From: Labilithrix sp.
Lineage (GTDB): Bacteria; Myxococcota_A; Polyangia; Polyangiales; Polyangiaceae
DNA: 64,000 nucleotides
NCBI GenBank assembly: GCA_019637195.1
Contig: JAHBWA010000011.1
Span: forward strand, 1-64,000
Direction: 5' to 3'
Translations under genes and position numbers: made by a program
Notes under the pieces: generated by a model
Seen by the model: only the letters and a program-made list of their open reading frames with translations
What the model was told of the DNA's origin: nothing
The model's database searches: none
In this document: positions 42,329 through 51,944 of the stretch, one piece after another
Position numbering within the stretch: the stretch's first letter is position 1
How the letters are laid out: every line of letters starts with the position of its first letter

Positions 42329-43494
42329 AGCGCTCGCTCTCGCCCCCCACGCGCCTCGTCCACGCATCGGCGCTCTGCGTCTTCGGAAGCGGGGTCTTCG
42401 CCGTCGCCAGCTGCGCGGCCCTCGAGCCCGCGGCCGATCCCCCGCCGCCGCCAGCGTCGACGCTGCCGGACACCGACGCCGGAGCCGACGCGCCGATCGA
42501 CGGTGGATGCGATGCCTCCGACCCGAGCTGCATCGAGATCCGCTGTGAAGGGGTCGACTGGTGCCCCGTGCCTACCGGCGTCAGCGCGGTCTACGCGCTC
42601 GTCTCGGTGTGGGGAGCGGGCAAAGACGATGTCTGGGTCGGCGGATCGGGCGGCACCCTCATCCACTGGGACGGCGTCGCGTGGACGCCGACGACGACGG
42701 GAGTGAAGAACACGTTCAACGTGATCTGGGGCAACGGCTCGACGGACGTCTGGGCCGCCAGCTCGACGGAGGTCCTCTTCCATTTCGACGGCACGACGTG
42801 GACGCCCGCGCCGAGCGTCCCGAGTGGGAGGACCAAGGCGCCGATCTTCGCGGCCTGGGGCGCGGGCTCGGGCGAGGTTCGATTCGGCGCGAGCGCCTAC
42901 GATCTCCCGGACGATTCGCGCGCGAATCAGGCCATCGCGAAGAGGGCGAGCGACGGCGGCGTCGAGTGGACCGGGGAGCTGGGCACCGCGACCGTGCACG
43001 GGATCTGGGGCAGCTCGGCCGACGACCTTTGGCTCGTCGGCGACAACAGGGGTCCCGGGACATGGCACCAGGCCGGCTTCTCCGCCCACGGCACGCGCAC
43101 CCAGGACGGTGAGCTCGTCTGGTCGGAGATCGAGAGTCAGTCGGTGGCGATCCTCGAGGGCGTTTGGGGGAGCTCGACGGACGACGTGTGGGCCGTCGGA
43201 GGAGCCGGGACCATCCGGCGCATCGACGGCGCAAAAGCCCGCTGGGAGACCTTGCCTTCACCCACCGTCGAAGCTCTCCACGCCGTGTGGGGTTCCGGCC
43301 CGAACGACGTCTGGGCCGTGGGCGACGCGGGGACGATCCTTCACTGGGACGGAGCGACCTGGGAGCCGTCCGCGGCCGCCTTCGCCGCCGGAAAGAAGCG
43401 ACCGAATTTGTACGGCATCTGGGGAAGCGGACCGAACGACGTCTGGATCGTCGGCGAGAGCGTCGCGCTTCATTACACGGGAGATACGAAATGA
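42325..43494 (+). CDS. WG-repeat beta-propeller surface lipoprotein
   Basis: A 389-residue protein with a signal and lipobox (AVASCAAL, Cys30) and a Pro/Asp linker. A beta-propeller follows, made of about seven repeats of 45-50 residues with the core 'h-x-W-G-S-G-x-x-D-V-W-h-V-G': SVWGAGKDDVWVGG, IWGNGSTDVWAAS, IWGSSADDLWLVG, VWGSSTDDVWAVG, VWGSGPNDVWAVG, IWGSGPNDVWIVG. Each repeat ends in a GTILHWDG type strand. It starts inside the stop of the Cys-repeat gene and its stop overlaps the next start. Confidence 0.8.
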   Translation: MKRSLSPPTRLVHASALCVFGSGVFAVASCAALEPAADPPPPPASTLPDTDAGADAPIDGGCDASDPSCIEIRCEGVDWCPVPTGVSAVYALVSVWGAGKDDVWVGGSGGTLIHWDGVAWTPTTTGVKNTFNVIWGNGSTDVWAASSTEVLFHFDGTTWTPAPSVPSGRTKAPIFAAWGAGSGEVRFGASAYDLPDDSRANQAIAKRASDGGVEWTGELGTATVHGIWGSSADDLWLVGDNRGPGTWHQAGFSAHGTRTQDGELVWSEIESQSVAILEGVWGSSTDDVWAVGGAGTIRRIDGAKARWETLPSPTVEALHAVWGSGPNDVWAVGDAGTILHWDGATWEPSAAAFAAGKKRPNLYGIWGSGPNDVWIVGESVALHYTGDTK

Positions 43495-44969
43495 GCCAAA
43501 GAGGAAGAACGTCGTCGCTACGGGTGCGCTTGGGTCAGGGCGCGGCCGCGCTGAGCGCGCTCGGCATCGGCCTGGTCGCGTGCGCCGACGATCCCGCCGA
43601 CCTGGGCATCTTCGAAGACGTAGGGGTCGACGCCGGACCCGATGTCTCCACGGACACCGGCGCGAACGAGGACACCGACGCAGGCGAGGACGCGTTCGTC
43701 CCGACGCCGGACGACGCCGGCCCGGTCGATCCGAGGGGAGCGTTCGATCCTTCGAACGAGCCGGTCACGTGCGCCGGCTCTCCGTGCGCGACCGAGCTCG
43801 TCGCAGGGGAGAAGCACTTCTGCGCTCGGATGAGCGACGGCACCGTTCGCTGCTGGGGAGCCGATTTCTTGGGTGCGCTGGGCGGCGCAGCGGGCAACGC
43901 GAGCGCGCTCGACGGCGGAGCGATCAAGGTCGGAACGGTCGTCGGCCTCGGCTCCGTGACGCAGATCAGCGCGGCGGGCGCGACGACGTGCGCGCGGCTC
44001 TCGGACGGTGGGGTCCAGTGTTGGGGCGACAACCGAACCGCTCAGCTAGGGCTCGAGGTCGACCCTGCGGTGGTCGACGATGACTGGCATCCCACGCCGG
44101 CCCCCGTCGCGCTCGACCAAGCCGCGACGCGCGTGGACGTCGGCCACGGAACGGTCTGCGCCGTGCTCTCGTCGACGGAGCTCGTGTGCTGGGGCAACGA
44201 CAACAGGGCGCAGCTCGGGCTGAGCGATGCCCCCGTGGGCCGCAGGAACCCGGTTCGTGGTCCGGGGCGCCTCGCGATCGATCCGCTCGTGTTGACACGG
44301 ACCGCCCCGGGCAGCACCACCGTCCTCGGGCTGAACGGCCTCGGCGAGCTCTGGACGTGGGGTGGCGTGGCCGGAAGCGAAGGAGTGCTCGCCGGCCGCG
44401 TGGCGACGCTGACCCCGGATCCGAGCCCAAAGCGCGTCGACACGCTCGCGAAGGTGACGAGCTTCGCGGCGAGCGTATCGTTCTATACGGATCTCACCGT
44501 CGGACCCGACGACGAGACTCCGTTGGTGCCGCCGAACGCGCATGCGTGCGCCATCGCAGACGGCGAGGTGCATTGCTGGGGGAGGAGCCCGGGAGGCGCG
44601 CTCTGCACAGGGCTGCCCGACCCGGAGACAGTCCCGCGAAAGGCGCCGTTCTCGGCGAAGACGTGGCCGCAGCAGCTCGCGGTCGCCGACGGGTTCACCT
44701 GCGCGCGCATGACCGACGGCAGCGTGTACTGCTGCGGGAGCGACGCGCGCGGACGCCTCGGGACCGGAGCCGTCGGCACGGTCTCCTCGGTCCTCACGAA
44801 GGCGAGCGCGTTCACCCGGCGCGCGGTCCGGGTGGCGACGAGCGACCACTCCGTTTGCGTGCTCGTCAAAGACGGGAGCGTCGAGTGCTGGGGCAGCAAC
44901 GAGAACGGCGAGCTCGGGAAGACGCCCGACACCCAAGCGCATCCAACGCCTTCGAAGATCGTCTTCTAG
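43491..44969 (+). CDS. RCC1/BLIP-II-like propeller surface lipoprotein
   Basis: A 492-residue protein. A lipobox region (ALGIGLVACADD) and an acidic linker are followed by about seven RCC1-type blades with the signature 'V-x-C-W-G-x-N-x-x-G-Q-L-G': VRCWGADFLGALG, VQCWGDNRTAQLGL, LVCWGNDNRAQLGL, VHCWGRSPGG, VYCCGSDARGRLG, VECWGSNENGELG. Bacterial RCC1/BLIP-II-like propellers bind other proteins. It is translationally coupled to the WG-repeat gene by a 4-bp overlap. Confidence 0.85.
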   Translation: MSQRGRTSSLRVRLGQGAAALSALGIGLVACADDPADLGIFEDVGVDAGPDVSTDTGANEDTDAGEDAFVPTPDDAGPVDPRGAFDPSNEPVTCAGSPCATELVAGEKHFCARMSDGTVRCWGADFLGALGGAAGNASALDGGAIKVGTVVGLGSVTQISAAGATTCARLSDGGVQCWGDNRTAQLGLEVDPAVVDDDWHPTPAPVALDQAATRVDVGHGTVCAVLSSTELVCWGNDNRAQLGLSDAPVGRRNPVRGPGRLAIDPLVLTRTAPGSTTVLGLNGLGELWTWGGVAGSEGVLAGRVATLTPDPSPKRVDTLAKVTSFAASVSFYTDLTVGPDDETPLVPPNAHACAIADGEVHCWGRSPGGALCTGLPDPETVPRKAPFSAKTWPQQLAVADGFTCARMTDGSVYCCGSDARGRLGTGAVGTVSSVLTKASAFTRRAVRVATSDHSVCVLVKDGSVECWGSNENGELGKTPDTQAHPTPSKIVF

Positions 44970-44982
44970 AGAGGTGTCGCTC

Positions 44983-46800
44983 ATGCGTCGTCGGGTCGCT
45001 TCGATTCTCGCTTCGATTCCAGCTTCGGGTGGACTCGCCGCGCTCGTGCTGGGTGCGTGCGGCTCGGATCGGAGCTCGTTCGATCCGGCGGCGCCGCCGC
45101 TCGTGACCACGGACAGCGGCGCCGAGGACGCCTCCGCGTCGTGCGGCTTCCGCTGCTCGCGAGATCTGAAGAAGGTGCTCCAACACTGCGGCGATGAAGA
45201 GGACCGAATCGTCGCGGAGTGCCCGACGGGACAGGGCTGCGGGAACGACAGCTGCGTGAATGCCTGCGAGAGCGCGGCGCTCTCCAAGGGATCGATCGGC
45301 TGCTCGTTCTGGACGCTTCCGCCCGACGACTACGCGTACTCTGCCGGGTGCTTCGCGGCGATGATCGCCAACACCTGGGACGTGCCCGTGAACATCACGG
45401 CAGACTACGGCGACGAGCCGCTCGATATCTCGAGCTCGATCTACTCGGCGAGCCGCGATGGCACAGACGAGCCCGTTCACACCCGCCGGCGCGGGCGGCT
45501 CTTGCCCGGCGAGGTCGCGATCGTCTTTCTCTCGGACGCGTCGGCACGTGGCGGGGCCTACCCTGTCCCGTGCCCGCCGGGGGTGACAGCGGCGCTGAGC
45601 TTCGACCCGATCCGACACGGCACCGTCAAGACGCGCGCGTTTCACCTGAAGACGGACGCTCCCGTCGCTGCGTACTCGGTCTTCCCGTACGGCGGCGCGA
45701 AGAGCTACGTCCCCTCGGCGACGCTACTGCTGCCGGTATCGTCCTGGGACACGAGCTACGTGGCGGTCTCACCCGCGAAGTTCGGCCTCCCCTCGGACCC
45801 GACGATGGACCGACGGACGCTCCAGATCGTCGCGAACGAGGACGACACGCACGTGTCGATGCGCCCGACAGCGGACATCGCGCAGGGCGAAGACGTCGCG
45901 CCGGCGGCCGCCGACGAGCTCGCCGAGTGGACGCTCTCCCGCGGTCAGGTGCTCCAGATCACGCAGGACCGGTCGGCGTCGGGCAGTCCGTTCTCCGCGG
46001 ACAAGCCTGTCGGGCTGTTCGGGGGATCGCCGTGCGCGTTCATCCCGTCGGACACCTCGTACTGCGACCTCACCCAGCAACAGATCGCCCCGTTCGCGCA
46101 GTGGGGGACGGAGTACGCGCTCGTCCCGTACCTGTCACGCCTCATCGCAGTGAACGGCACGACGCGTGAGAACGTAGCGTGGAGTCTCGTCGGCGCCGTG
46201 GACGGTACCGCGCTCGTCTATGATCCCGCCAAGCCGTCGGGTGCGCCGGAGACGCTCGCTGCCGGGGAGGTCGCGAGCTTCATGACCGACGCGCTCGTCA
46301 CGGTAAGGAGTCAGGACAGCCGTCATCCGTTCCACGCGTCGGTGCACATGACCGGCTCGATGGCCGGTGGGGGCATCCGCGGAGCGATGAGCGCGACGCT
46401 CGGCGATCCCGACTTCGTCAACGTCGTGCCGTCCGATCAGTTCCTCGATCGCTACATCTTCTTCGCCGACTTCACGTATCCGGAGACGTCGCTGACGATC
46501 GTTCGTCGAAAGACCGCGCTCGGGTTCGCGCCGGTGAAGCTCGAGTGCGGTGGCGAGATCTCTGGCTTCGCGCCGCTCGGCACCAGCGGCGAGTACGAAT
46601 ACGCCTGGGTCCGGGTCACGTCGGGCTTCGCCCCGCAGGCGCTCGCCGGTGGGAGCTGCGGGTATGGACGTCACGAGGCGACGAGCGACGGGCCGTTCTC
46701 GATCACCGTGTGGGGCTGGGGAAAGGACGCGAGCTACGGCTACGCCGGAGGTATGGGGAGCCGACCGATCAACGAGGCGCTGCCGCCGGTCGTCAAATAG
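44983..46800 (+). CDS. IgGFc-binding-domain lipoprotein
   Basis: A 605-residue protein with a lipoprotein signal (LAALVLGACGS). Two short Cys clusters follow, and then a domain of about 450 residues matching the IgGFc-binding protein N-terminal domain known from mucin-like adhesins and bacterial cell-surface proteins: CFAAMIANTWDVPVNITADYG, PVAAYSVFPYGGAKSYVPSATLLLP, QIVANEDDTHVSMRP, LSRGQVLQITQ and FSADKPVGLFGG. ATG at 44983 is preferred (gagagg 8 nt upstream); GTG at 44974 is an alternative. It begins 13 bp after the RCC1 gene and ends the four-gene lipoprotein operon. An adhesion role is inferred. Confidence 0.8.
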   Translation: MRRRVASILASIPASGGLAALVLGACGSDRSSFDPAAPPLVTTDSGAEDASASCGFRCSRDLKKVLQHCGDEEDRIVAECPTGQGCGNDSCVNACESAALSKGSIGCSFWTLPPDDYAYSAGCFAAMIANTWDVPVNITADYGDEPLDISSSIYSASRDGTDEPVHTRRRGRLLPGEVAIVFLSDASARGGAYPVPCPPGVTAALSFDPIRHGTVKTRAFHLKTDAPVAAYSVFPYGGAKSYVPSATLLLPVSSWDTSYVAVSPAKFGLPSDPTMDRRTLQIVANEDDTHVSMRPTADIAQGEDVAPAAADELAEWTLSRGQVLQITQDRSASGSPFSADKPVGLFGGSPCAFIPSDTSYCDLTQQQIAPFAQWGTEYALVPYLSRLIAVNGTTRENVAWSLVGAVDGTALVYDPAKPSGAPETLAAGEVASFMTDALVTVRSQDSRHPFHASVHMTGSMAGGGIRGAMSATLGDPDFVNVVPSDQFLDRYIFFADFTYPETSLTIVRRKTALGFAPVKLECGGEISGFAPLGTSGEYEYAWVRVTSGFAPQALAGGSCGYGRHEATSDGPFSITVWGWGKDASYGYAGGMGSRPINEALPPVVK

Positions 46801-46933
46801 CTCGCGTGCGCTGCGCGTGGCGGGTCGATGCGATCACGCGCCGATCGAGGACGTCGGCGACGAACGCGGCTTACGCGCGGACGTAAGCACTTTCCACCGA
46901 TGCGACGACGCGCGGCCACGCTACGTTGCACGG

Positions 46934-47743
46934 ATGTACGGCCGCGCATTCTTCGCCCTCATCGCCGTCGGTGCTCTCGCGTTGGGAGTGGCGTGCGAAG
47001 ACTCGTCCTCCGTGCCGGCCGGCAACCACAACCGGAGCTACTTCGACGGAGGCTCCGGCGGGATCACTCCGCCCGGTCCGGATCCGAACTTCGATCCGGA
47101 CAGCCTCCTCGACAGCGGCGCGCCGAACGGCGACGCCGTCTGTGAAGGCACGCCGGTCGGCACCGGCACCGTCGATCAGGAGAACCTCTACGAGAGCGGC
47201 GGCGCGCACCTCACGCCGACGACGGGGAAGCCGTATCAGACCTTCACCGCAGGCGAGACCGGTTGGCTCGCCGGCATCGAGCTCGCAGTCCAGCGCGCGG
47301 AGGTCGGCTCGGGCGAGACCATCGGGAAGATGCGCGTCGAGCTCTATACCTACCCAGGCCACGAGCTGCTCGCGGGCTCCGAGCTCCCGCTCACGAACTT
47401 CCCGCGCGCGAAGCCGCGCTCGGAGGACCGCCGCATCACGCTCTCCTCCGGCATCGGGGCTGGCTACTTCCCGTTCGCAGACAGCTGCGTCCGCCTCACG
47501 GCCGGCACCCAGTACTACTTCCGGATGATGCTCGCGGACGTCCCTGACGGCGTCTGCGGCGACGTCACGGACGCCGGGACGTGCACGGTAGGACGCGTCG
47601 GCGACCCGTGCACGGAGCACGCGAGGCATTGCGATACGGACATCTGGGTCTCGATGACCACCTCGGCCAACCCGTACGACGCTGGCGGCTGGAACGGCGG
47701 AGCGACCGGCGACTTCACGTTCCGCACGTACGTGCAGCCGTAG
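46934..47743 (+). CDS. Lipoprotein with beta-sandwich domain
   Basis: A 269-residue protein. The lipobox region VGALALGVAC is at the start, followed by a Gly/Pro/Asp linker. A domain of about 180 residues has strands such as PYQTFTAGETGWLAGIELAV, MRVELYTYPGHELLAGSE and CVRLTAGTQYYFRMMLAD, ending GDFTFRTYVQP. This strand pattern is common in extracellular sandwich domains of unknown function. Two disulfide-like Cys pairs are near the end (VCGDVTDAGTC, CTEHARHC). It starts 133 bp after the IgGFc gene and may share its regulation. Confidence 0.7.
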   Translation: MYGRAFFALIAVGALALGVACEDSSSVPAGNHNRSYFDGGSGGITPPGPDPNFDPDSLLDSGAPNGDAVCEGTPVGTGTVDQENLYESGGAHLTPTTGKPYQTFTAGETGWLAGIELAVQRAEVGSGETIGKMRVELYTYPGHELLAGSELPLTNFPRAKPRSEDRRITLSSGIGAGYFPFADSCVRLTAGTQYYFRMMLADVPDGVCGDVTDAGTCTVGRVGDPCTEHARHCDTDIWVSMTTSANPYDAGGWNGGATGDFTFRTYVQP

Positions 47744-47963
47744 CGGCTTCCTCGCGCGCCTCGGACGCGCCGCCTCGGGCGCAGCGGCGCGACCTCGCGC
47801 TACGCCTCGGGCGCAGCGACGCACGCGGCCTCGACGCAGCGGCGCGACCTCGCGCCGGCGCGACGCGTACGCTGCGGGACCTCGGCGCGGGACCGAGCGC
47901 GCCGGCGCCGCGCTGGCGTGAGGGCGCTCCGGCGGTGCGCGCGCGTGCTAACGTGGCCTGTCC

Positions 47964-49226
47964 ATGCAGGAGCCGAACGCCGACCTCCACGCGTTTCGTC
48001 CGGTGCCGAAGACCGGCGTCATCTACGTCACGAGCGAGGCCACGAAGCTCGGGTTTTCACCGAGCGATCCCGAGTGGTGCAACCTCGGCCAGGGACAACC
48101 CGAGACCGGCGAGCTCCCGGGCGCGCCCGCGCGCATCCACTCGGTCACCATCTCGCCGGACGATCAGGAGTACGCGCCGGTCGCCGGCCTCTGGGAGCTG
48201 CGCGAGGCGGTGGCGAGCCTCTACAACCGCCTCTACCGCAAGGGCATGCCCTCGCAGTACTCCGCCGAGAACGTCTGCATCTCGGGCGGCGGACGCACCG
48301 CGCTCACCCGCGCGGCGGCGAGCCTCGGGAGCATCAACCTCGGGCACTTCATCCCGGACTACACCGCGTACGAAGAGCTGCTCGACATCTTCAAGGCGTT
48401 CACGAGCATCCCGATCCTCCTCGACGGCGAGCGCGGCTACAGCTTCACCGCCGACGATCTCCGGCGCGAGGTCCTCGGCCGCGGCCTCTCGGCGATCCTC
48501 CTCTCGAACCCGTGCAACCCGACCGGCAAGCTCGTCGCGGGCGAGGAGCTCGAGCGCTGGGTCGGCGTGGCGCGCGAGCTCGACTGCACGCTCCTGCTCG
48601 ACGAGTTCTACTCGCACTACGTCTACCGCGGCCGCCCCGGCGCGCTGCCGGTCGAGAGCGCCGCGCGCTACGTCAAGGACGTCGACAAGGATCCGGTCGT
48701 CGTCTTCGACGGGTTCACGAAGAACTGGCGTTACCCGGGCTGGCGCATCACGTGGGCGCTCGCGCCGAAGCCCGTCGTGGAGCGCTTCGCGAGCGCGGGC
48801 TCGTTCCTCGACGGCGGCGGCTCGAAGCCCCTCCAGCGCGCGGCGATCCCGCTCTTCGACGACGCGTACGTCACCGAGGAGACGCTCGCCATCCACAACG
48901 CCTTCCGCGACAAGCGCGATCGGATGCTCTCCCGGCTCGAGCGCATGGGCGTCCGCTTCGACCGCATCCCCGACGGGACCTTCTACGCATGGGGAAACGT
49001 GGCGAGCCTGCCCGATCCGCTCCGCGACGGGATGGGGCTCTTCCGCGCCGCGCTCGCGAAGAAGGTCATCACCGTGCCCGGCGAGTTCTTCGACGTGAAC
49101 CCTGGCAAGCGCCGCCACGGACGCGCCTCGCGCTTCCGCGACTACGTCCGCTTCTCCTTCGGCCCGTCGCAGGACTCGCTCGAGCTCGCGATGTCCCGCC
49201 TCGAGGACCTCATCGCAGGGCGTTGA
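47964..49226 (+). CDS. Class I/II pyridoxal-phosphate aminotransferase
   Basis: A 420-residue fold-type I aminotransferase. Visible motifs are NLGQGQPETG, APVAGLWELREAVASLY, ILLSNPCNPTGKLV, LLLDEFYSHYVY with the cofactor-binding Asp and Tyr, and VVFDGFTKNWRYPGWRITW, which holds the Schiff-base Lys. The substrate is not readable from the sequence, but aspartate/aromatic/alanine-type enzymes share these motifs. The 220-bp gap upstream holds repeated gcctcgggcgcagcg-like sequences and no gene. Confidence 0.9.
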   Translation: MQEPNADLHAFRPVPKTGVIYVTSEATKLGFSPSDPEWCNLGQGQPETGELPGAPARIHSVTISPDDQEYAPVAGLWELREAVASLYNRLYRKGMPSQYSAENVCISGGGRTALTRAAASLGSINLGHFIPDYTAYEELLDIFKAFTSIPILLDGERGYSFTADDLRREVLGRGLSAILLSNPCNPTGKLVAGEELERWVGVARELDCTLLLDEFYSHYVYRGRPGALPVESAARYVKDVDKDPVVVFDGFTKNWRYPGWRITWALAPKPVVERFASAGSFLDGGGSKPLQRAAIPLFDDAYVTEETLAIHNAFRDKRDRMLSRLERMGVRFDRIPDGTFYAWGNVASLPDPLRDGMGLFRAALAKKVITVPGEFFDVNPGKRRHGRASRFRDYVRFSFGPSQDSLELAMSRLEDLIAGR

Positions 49227-49267
49227 AGCCCCCCGCGGGCCGACGCCGCGCGGCTCGCCCGGCGAGG

Positions 49268-50257
49268 TCAGGGCGCGGTCGGCCGCTCCGCCACGAAGAG
49301 CTGCTGACCTCCCGGCCCGCCTTGCCGCGAGAAGTAGATCCGGCAGTTGTCCGGCGACAGCGAGCCCGCCTGCTCGGTCACGTCCGTGTTGAGCTCCGCG
49401 AGCGCGACGGGCGCGCCGAACGTCCCGCCCGGGGCGCTGCGCGTGGCGAGGTAGAGGTCCTGGCCGCCCACGCCGCCGGGCCGCGTCGAGCTGAAGTAGA
49501 GGGTCAGACCGTCCTGCGAGAGGAACGGCAAGAACTCGTCGGCCGTCGTGTTGAGCTCGGCGACCGCGACCGGGGCGCCGAAGGTCCCGCCGGCGCGCTT
49601 CGCGCGGAAGAGGTCGTACGTGCCGAGTCGGTTCGAGACGAACCAGAGCTCGTCGGTGGCGACGTGGAAGAACCCCTGCCCCTCGTACGCCTCGGTCGCG
49701 ATGCCCGGCGCCATCTCCGGCGCGCCGAACTCGGCGGCGGCGTCGGCTCGCGTCGCCCACCACACGTCGTTGTTCCCGCTCCGTCCCGAGTGGAACACCA
49801 GCGTGAGCCCGTCGGCCGACACGCTCGGATCGTTGTCGTTCGACGCGCTGCTCATCCCCGGCACGAGCTCGGCGGGGCCGAACGGCATCGTTCGCGCGGC
49901 GCGCGACGCGCGGAAGATCCCGGAGCTCGCGCCGTCCGCGCCCGTGAAGAAGATGACGCGCTCGTCGGGCGTCAGGTGGGGCGACGAGCCGTGACGCTCC
50001 GGATCGATCCCCGCGACGAGCGCCGGCGCGCCGAACGGCGCGGTCGGAGAGCAGGTCGGCGCCGGCGCGCCGCTGTCGCCCGACGGGTCGGGTGTCGGCC
50101 GCTCGCTGTCGACGCCCGGCCCCGCGTCCTCGTCCGGCGCGACCGGGCGGTTCGGCTGGACGCACCCCGTGCACGGGACCTCGCCGTTCGGGTCCGGGTA
50201 CGAGCAGCCCAGCGCCGCGACGCCGGACGTCAACACCAGGAGCACGCTCGCCCGCAC
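49268..50257 (-). CDS. WD40-like (PD40/TolB-type) propeller lipoprotein
   Basis: A 329-residue protein. The GTG at 50257 has a gaggagg Shine-Dalgarno 8 nt upstream and gives a lipobox (LLVLTSGVAALGC). A Pro/Asp linker is followed by about five PD40 repeats: SPHLTPDERVIFFTG, DPSVSADGLTLVFHSGRSG, HVATDELWFVSNRLG, LPFLSQDGLTLYFSSTRPGG, GSLSPDNCRIYFSRQGG. Such repeats form a TolB-like beta propeller that binds proteins at the envelope. It is convergent with the aminotransferase gene. Confidence 0.85.
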   Translation of the reverse strand: MRASVLLVLTSGVAALGCSYPDPNGEVPCTGCVQPNRPVAPDEDAGPGVDSERPTPDPSGDSGAPAPTCSPTAPFGAPALVAGIDPERHGSSPHLTPDERVIFFTGADGASSGIFRASRAARTMPFGPAELVPGMSSASNDNDPSVSADGLTLVFHSGRSGNNDVWWATRADAAAEFGAPEMAPGIATEAYEGQGFFHVATDELWFVSNRLGTYDLFRAKRAGGTFGAPVAVAELNTTADEFLPFLSQDGLTLYFSSTRPGGVGGQDLYLATRSAPGGTFGAPVALAELNTDVTEQAGSLSPDNCRIYFSRQGGPGGQQLFVAERPTAP

Positions 50258-50555
50258 TACGTCATCCTCCTCGGTCAGACTACTGTCGAATGCGCCCGGT
50301 CGCCACGCGAGGCACGCCTCATGTGTGGGCGCGACGATCCTCCGACCGCGCCCCACGACGACGCCGATCCGCGGGCCGGCGCCCATTTCGTCCGACCGCT
50401 CCCTCGCGCGCGATGCTTCACGGCGTCGCGAGCGAGCCCGCGACGTCGCGCCCGCCCAGGCCGCTCCCAGGCGATCCCCGGCTCGCGCTCGAGCACGTGG
50501 CATGTTGTCGCGTCCTGGGCTCCCGGGTCGTCGGCTGCGCTAAGGTCTTGCCCGC
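50258..50555. promoter_or_regulatory. Divergent intergenic region between the PD40 lipoprotein and the RegB-type kinase
   Basis: 298 bp with no gene. The minus side holds the gaggagg Shine-Dalgarno of the PD40 gene. The plus side shows no strong boxes before the GTG of the kinase. It is the natural place for the kinase promoter and any autoregulatory site. Confidence 0.4.
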
Positions 50556-51944
50556 GTGCAAGTCGCTGCTGCCTCCGAACACGTCGCGGACGCGTCCCGG
50601 CCGGGTGCCGCCCAGCCGGGAGCGGCGCCTGCGCCAGCTCGCGCCGAGCCCGCGCGCCCGGCGTCCGGCCCGTCCCCCGCCACCATCACGGTCGCGTGGC
50701 TCGTGCGGCTCCGCTGGGGCGCCGTCCTCGGGCAGACGCTCACCATCGCCGTCGCGGTGCTCGGGCTCAAGCTCGACCTCCCGATCGTGCCGCTCGCCGC
50801 GCTCGTCCTGACGACGGTGGTCTCCAACGCGGCGCTCGCCCTCCGGCTCCGGCGCGCGCACGACGTCGCGACGCGGACCGTCGGGCTGGTCCTCGCCGCG
50901 GACGTCTTCGTCCTGTCGGGTCTCCTTTACTGCTCGGGCGGCCCGTCGAACCCGTTCAGCGTCGTGTACCTCGTCCACGTGACCTTGGCGGCGCTCGTGC
51001 TCGGCGTGCGCTGGGCCGGCGCGATGGTCGCGCTCTCGGCCGTCCTGTACGCCGCGCTGTTCTTCTGGCACGTGCCGGTGGCCGCGCTGGACCACGCCCA
51101 CCATCACGGCGGATCGTCGCCGTTCTCGGTCCACCTGCAGGGGATGTGGATCGCGTTCAGCGTGTCGGCGTCGCTCATCGCGTATTTCGTCGCGCGCGTC
51201 GCCGGCGCGCTCCGCGCACGGGAAGCCGAGCTCGCAGAGGCCAAGGAGCTCGCCGCGCGCAGCGAGAAGCTCGCGTCGCTCACGACGCTCGCGGCCGGCG
51301 CGGCGCACGAGCTCGGCACCCCGCTCGGGACGATCGCCGTGGCGTCGAAGGAGCTCGAGCGGTCGATCCGCGCCGATGCGGACGAGGCGCTCGACGACGC
51401 GCGGCTGATCCGCACGGAGGTCGAGCGCTGCCGCGCGATCGTTCAGCGCATGAGCGCGCAGGCCGGCGACACGATGGGCGAGCTCCCGCAGGCGACGACC
51501 GCCGCGGAGGCGTTCCGGAGCTGCCTCGAGCGCCTCGGCCGAGAGGCGGACGCGAGCGTCGTCGTCGGCGTGACCGACGCGGCGCCCTTCGCCTGCCCCC
51601 CCGAGGGGCTCGTCCAGGTGCTCCTCAGCCTCGTCCAGAACGCGCGGTGGGCCGTCCGCGAAGCCGGAAAGGGCCGCGTCGTGTTGACATCGAGCTGCAC
51701 GGCGAAGCGCGTGCGCCTCGTCGTCGAGGATGACGGCGTCGGTATCACCGCGGCCGCGCTGGCGCGGATCGGCGAGCCGTTCTTCACGACGAAGCCCACG
51801 GGAGAGGGGATGGGGCTCGGCATCTTCCTCGCGCGCACGTTCGCGGAGCGCTGGGGCGGCAGCTTCGAGATCACGTCCCGCGAGGGCGAGGGGACGATCG
51901 CGACGCTCGAGCTGCCGCGCGTCGAGGGTGGCCCGCGTGACTGA
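50556..51944 (+). CDS. regB: RegB/PrrB-type redox-sensing membrane histidine kinase
   Basis: A 462-residue kinase. Six hydrophobic helices lie at about residues 45-215. The quinone-site motif GGPSNPF is at residues 128-134, matching the conserved GGXXNPF heptapeptide of RegB. The H-box AAHELGTPLGTI has phosphoacceptor His251. Cys292 in RTEVERCRAIV corresponds to the redox-active Cys265 of Rhodobacter RegB, 41 residues after the His as against 40 in RegB. The ATP-binding lobe shows LVQNARWAV, EDDGVGI and GEGMGLGIFLA. The start is a GTG at 50556. It overlaps regA by 8 bp. RegB senses the respiratory or quinone redox state and phosphorylates RegA. Confidence 0.93.
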   Translation: MQVAAASEHVADASRPGAAQPGAAPAPARAEPARPASGPSPATITVAWLVRLRWGAVLGQTLTIAVAVLGLKLDLPIVPLAALVLTTVVSNAALALRLRRAHDVATRTVGLVLAADVFVLSGLLYCSGGPSNPFSVVYLVHVTLAALVLGVRWAGAMVALSAVLYAALFFWHVPVAALDHAHHHGGSSPFSVHLQGMWIAFSVSASLIAYFVARVAGALRAREAELAEAKELAARSEKLASLTTLAAGAAHELGTPLGTIAVASKELERSIRADADEALDDARLIRTEVERCRAIVQRMSAQAGDTMGELPQATTAAEAFRSCLERLGREADASVVVGVTDAAPFACPPEGLVQVLLSLVQNARWAVREAGKGRVVLTSSCTAKRVRLVVEDDGVGITAAALARIGEPFFTTKPTGEGMGLGIFLARTFAERWGGSFEITSREGEGTIATLELPRVEGGPRD

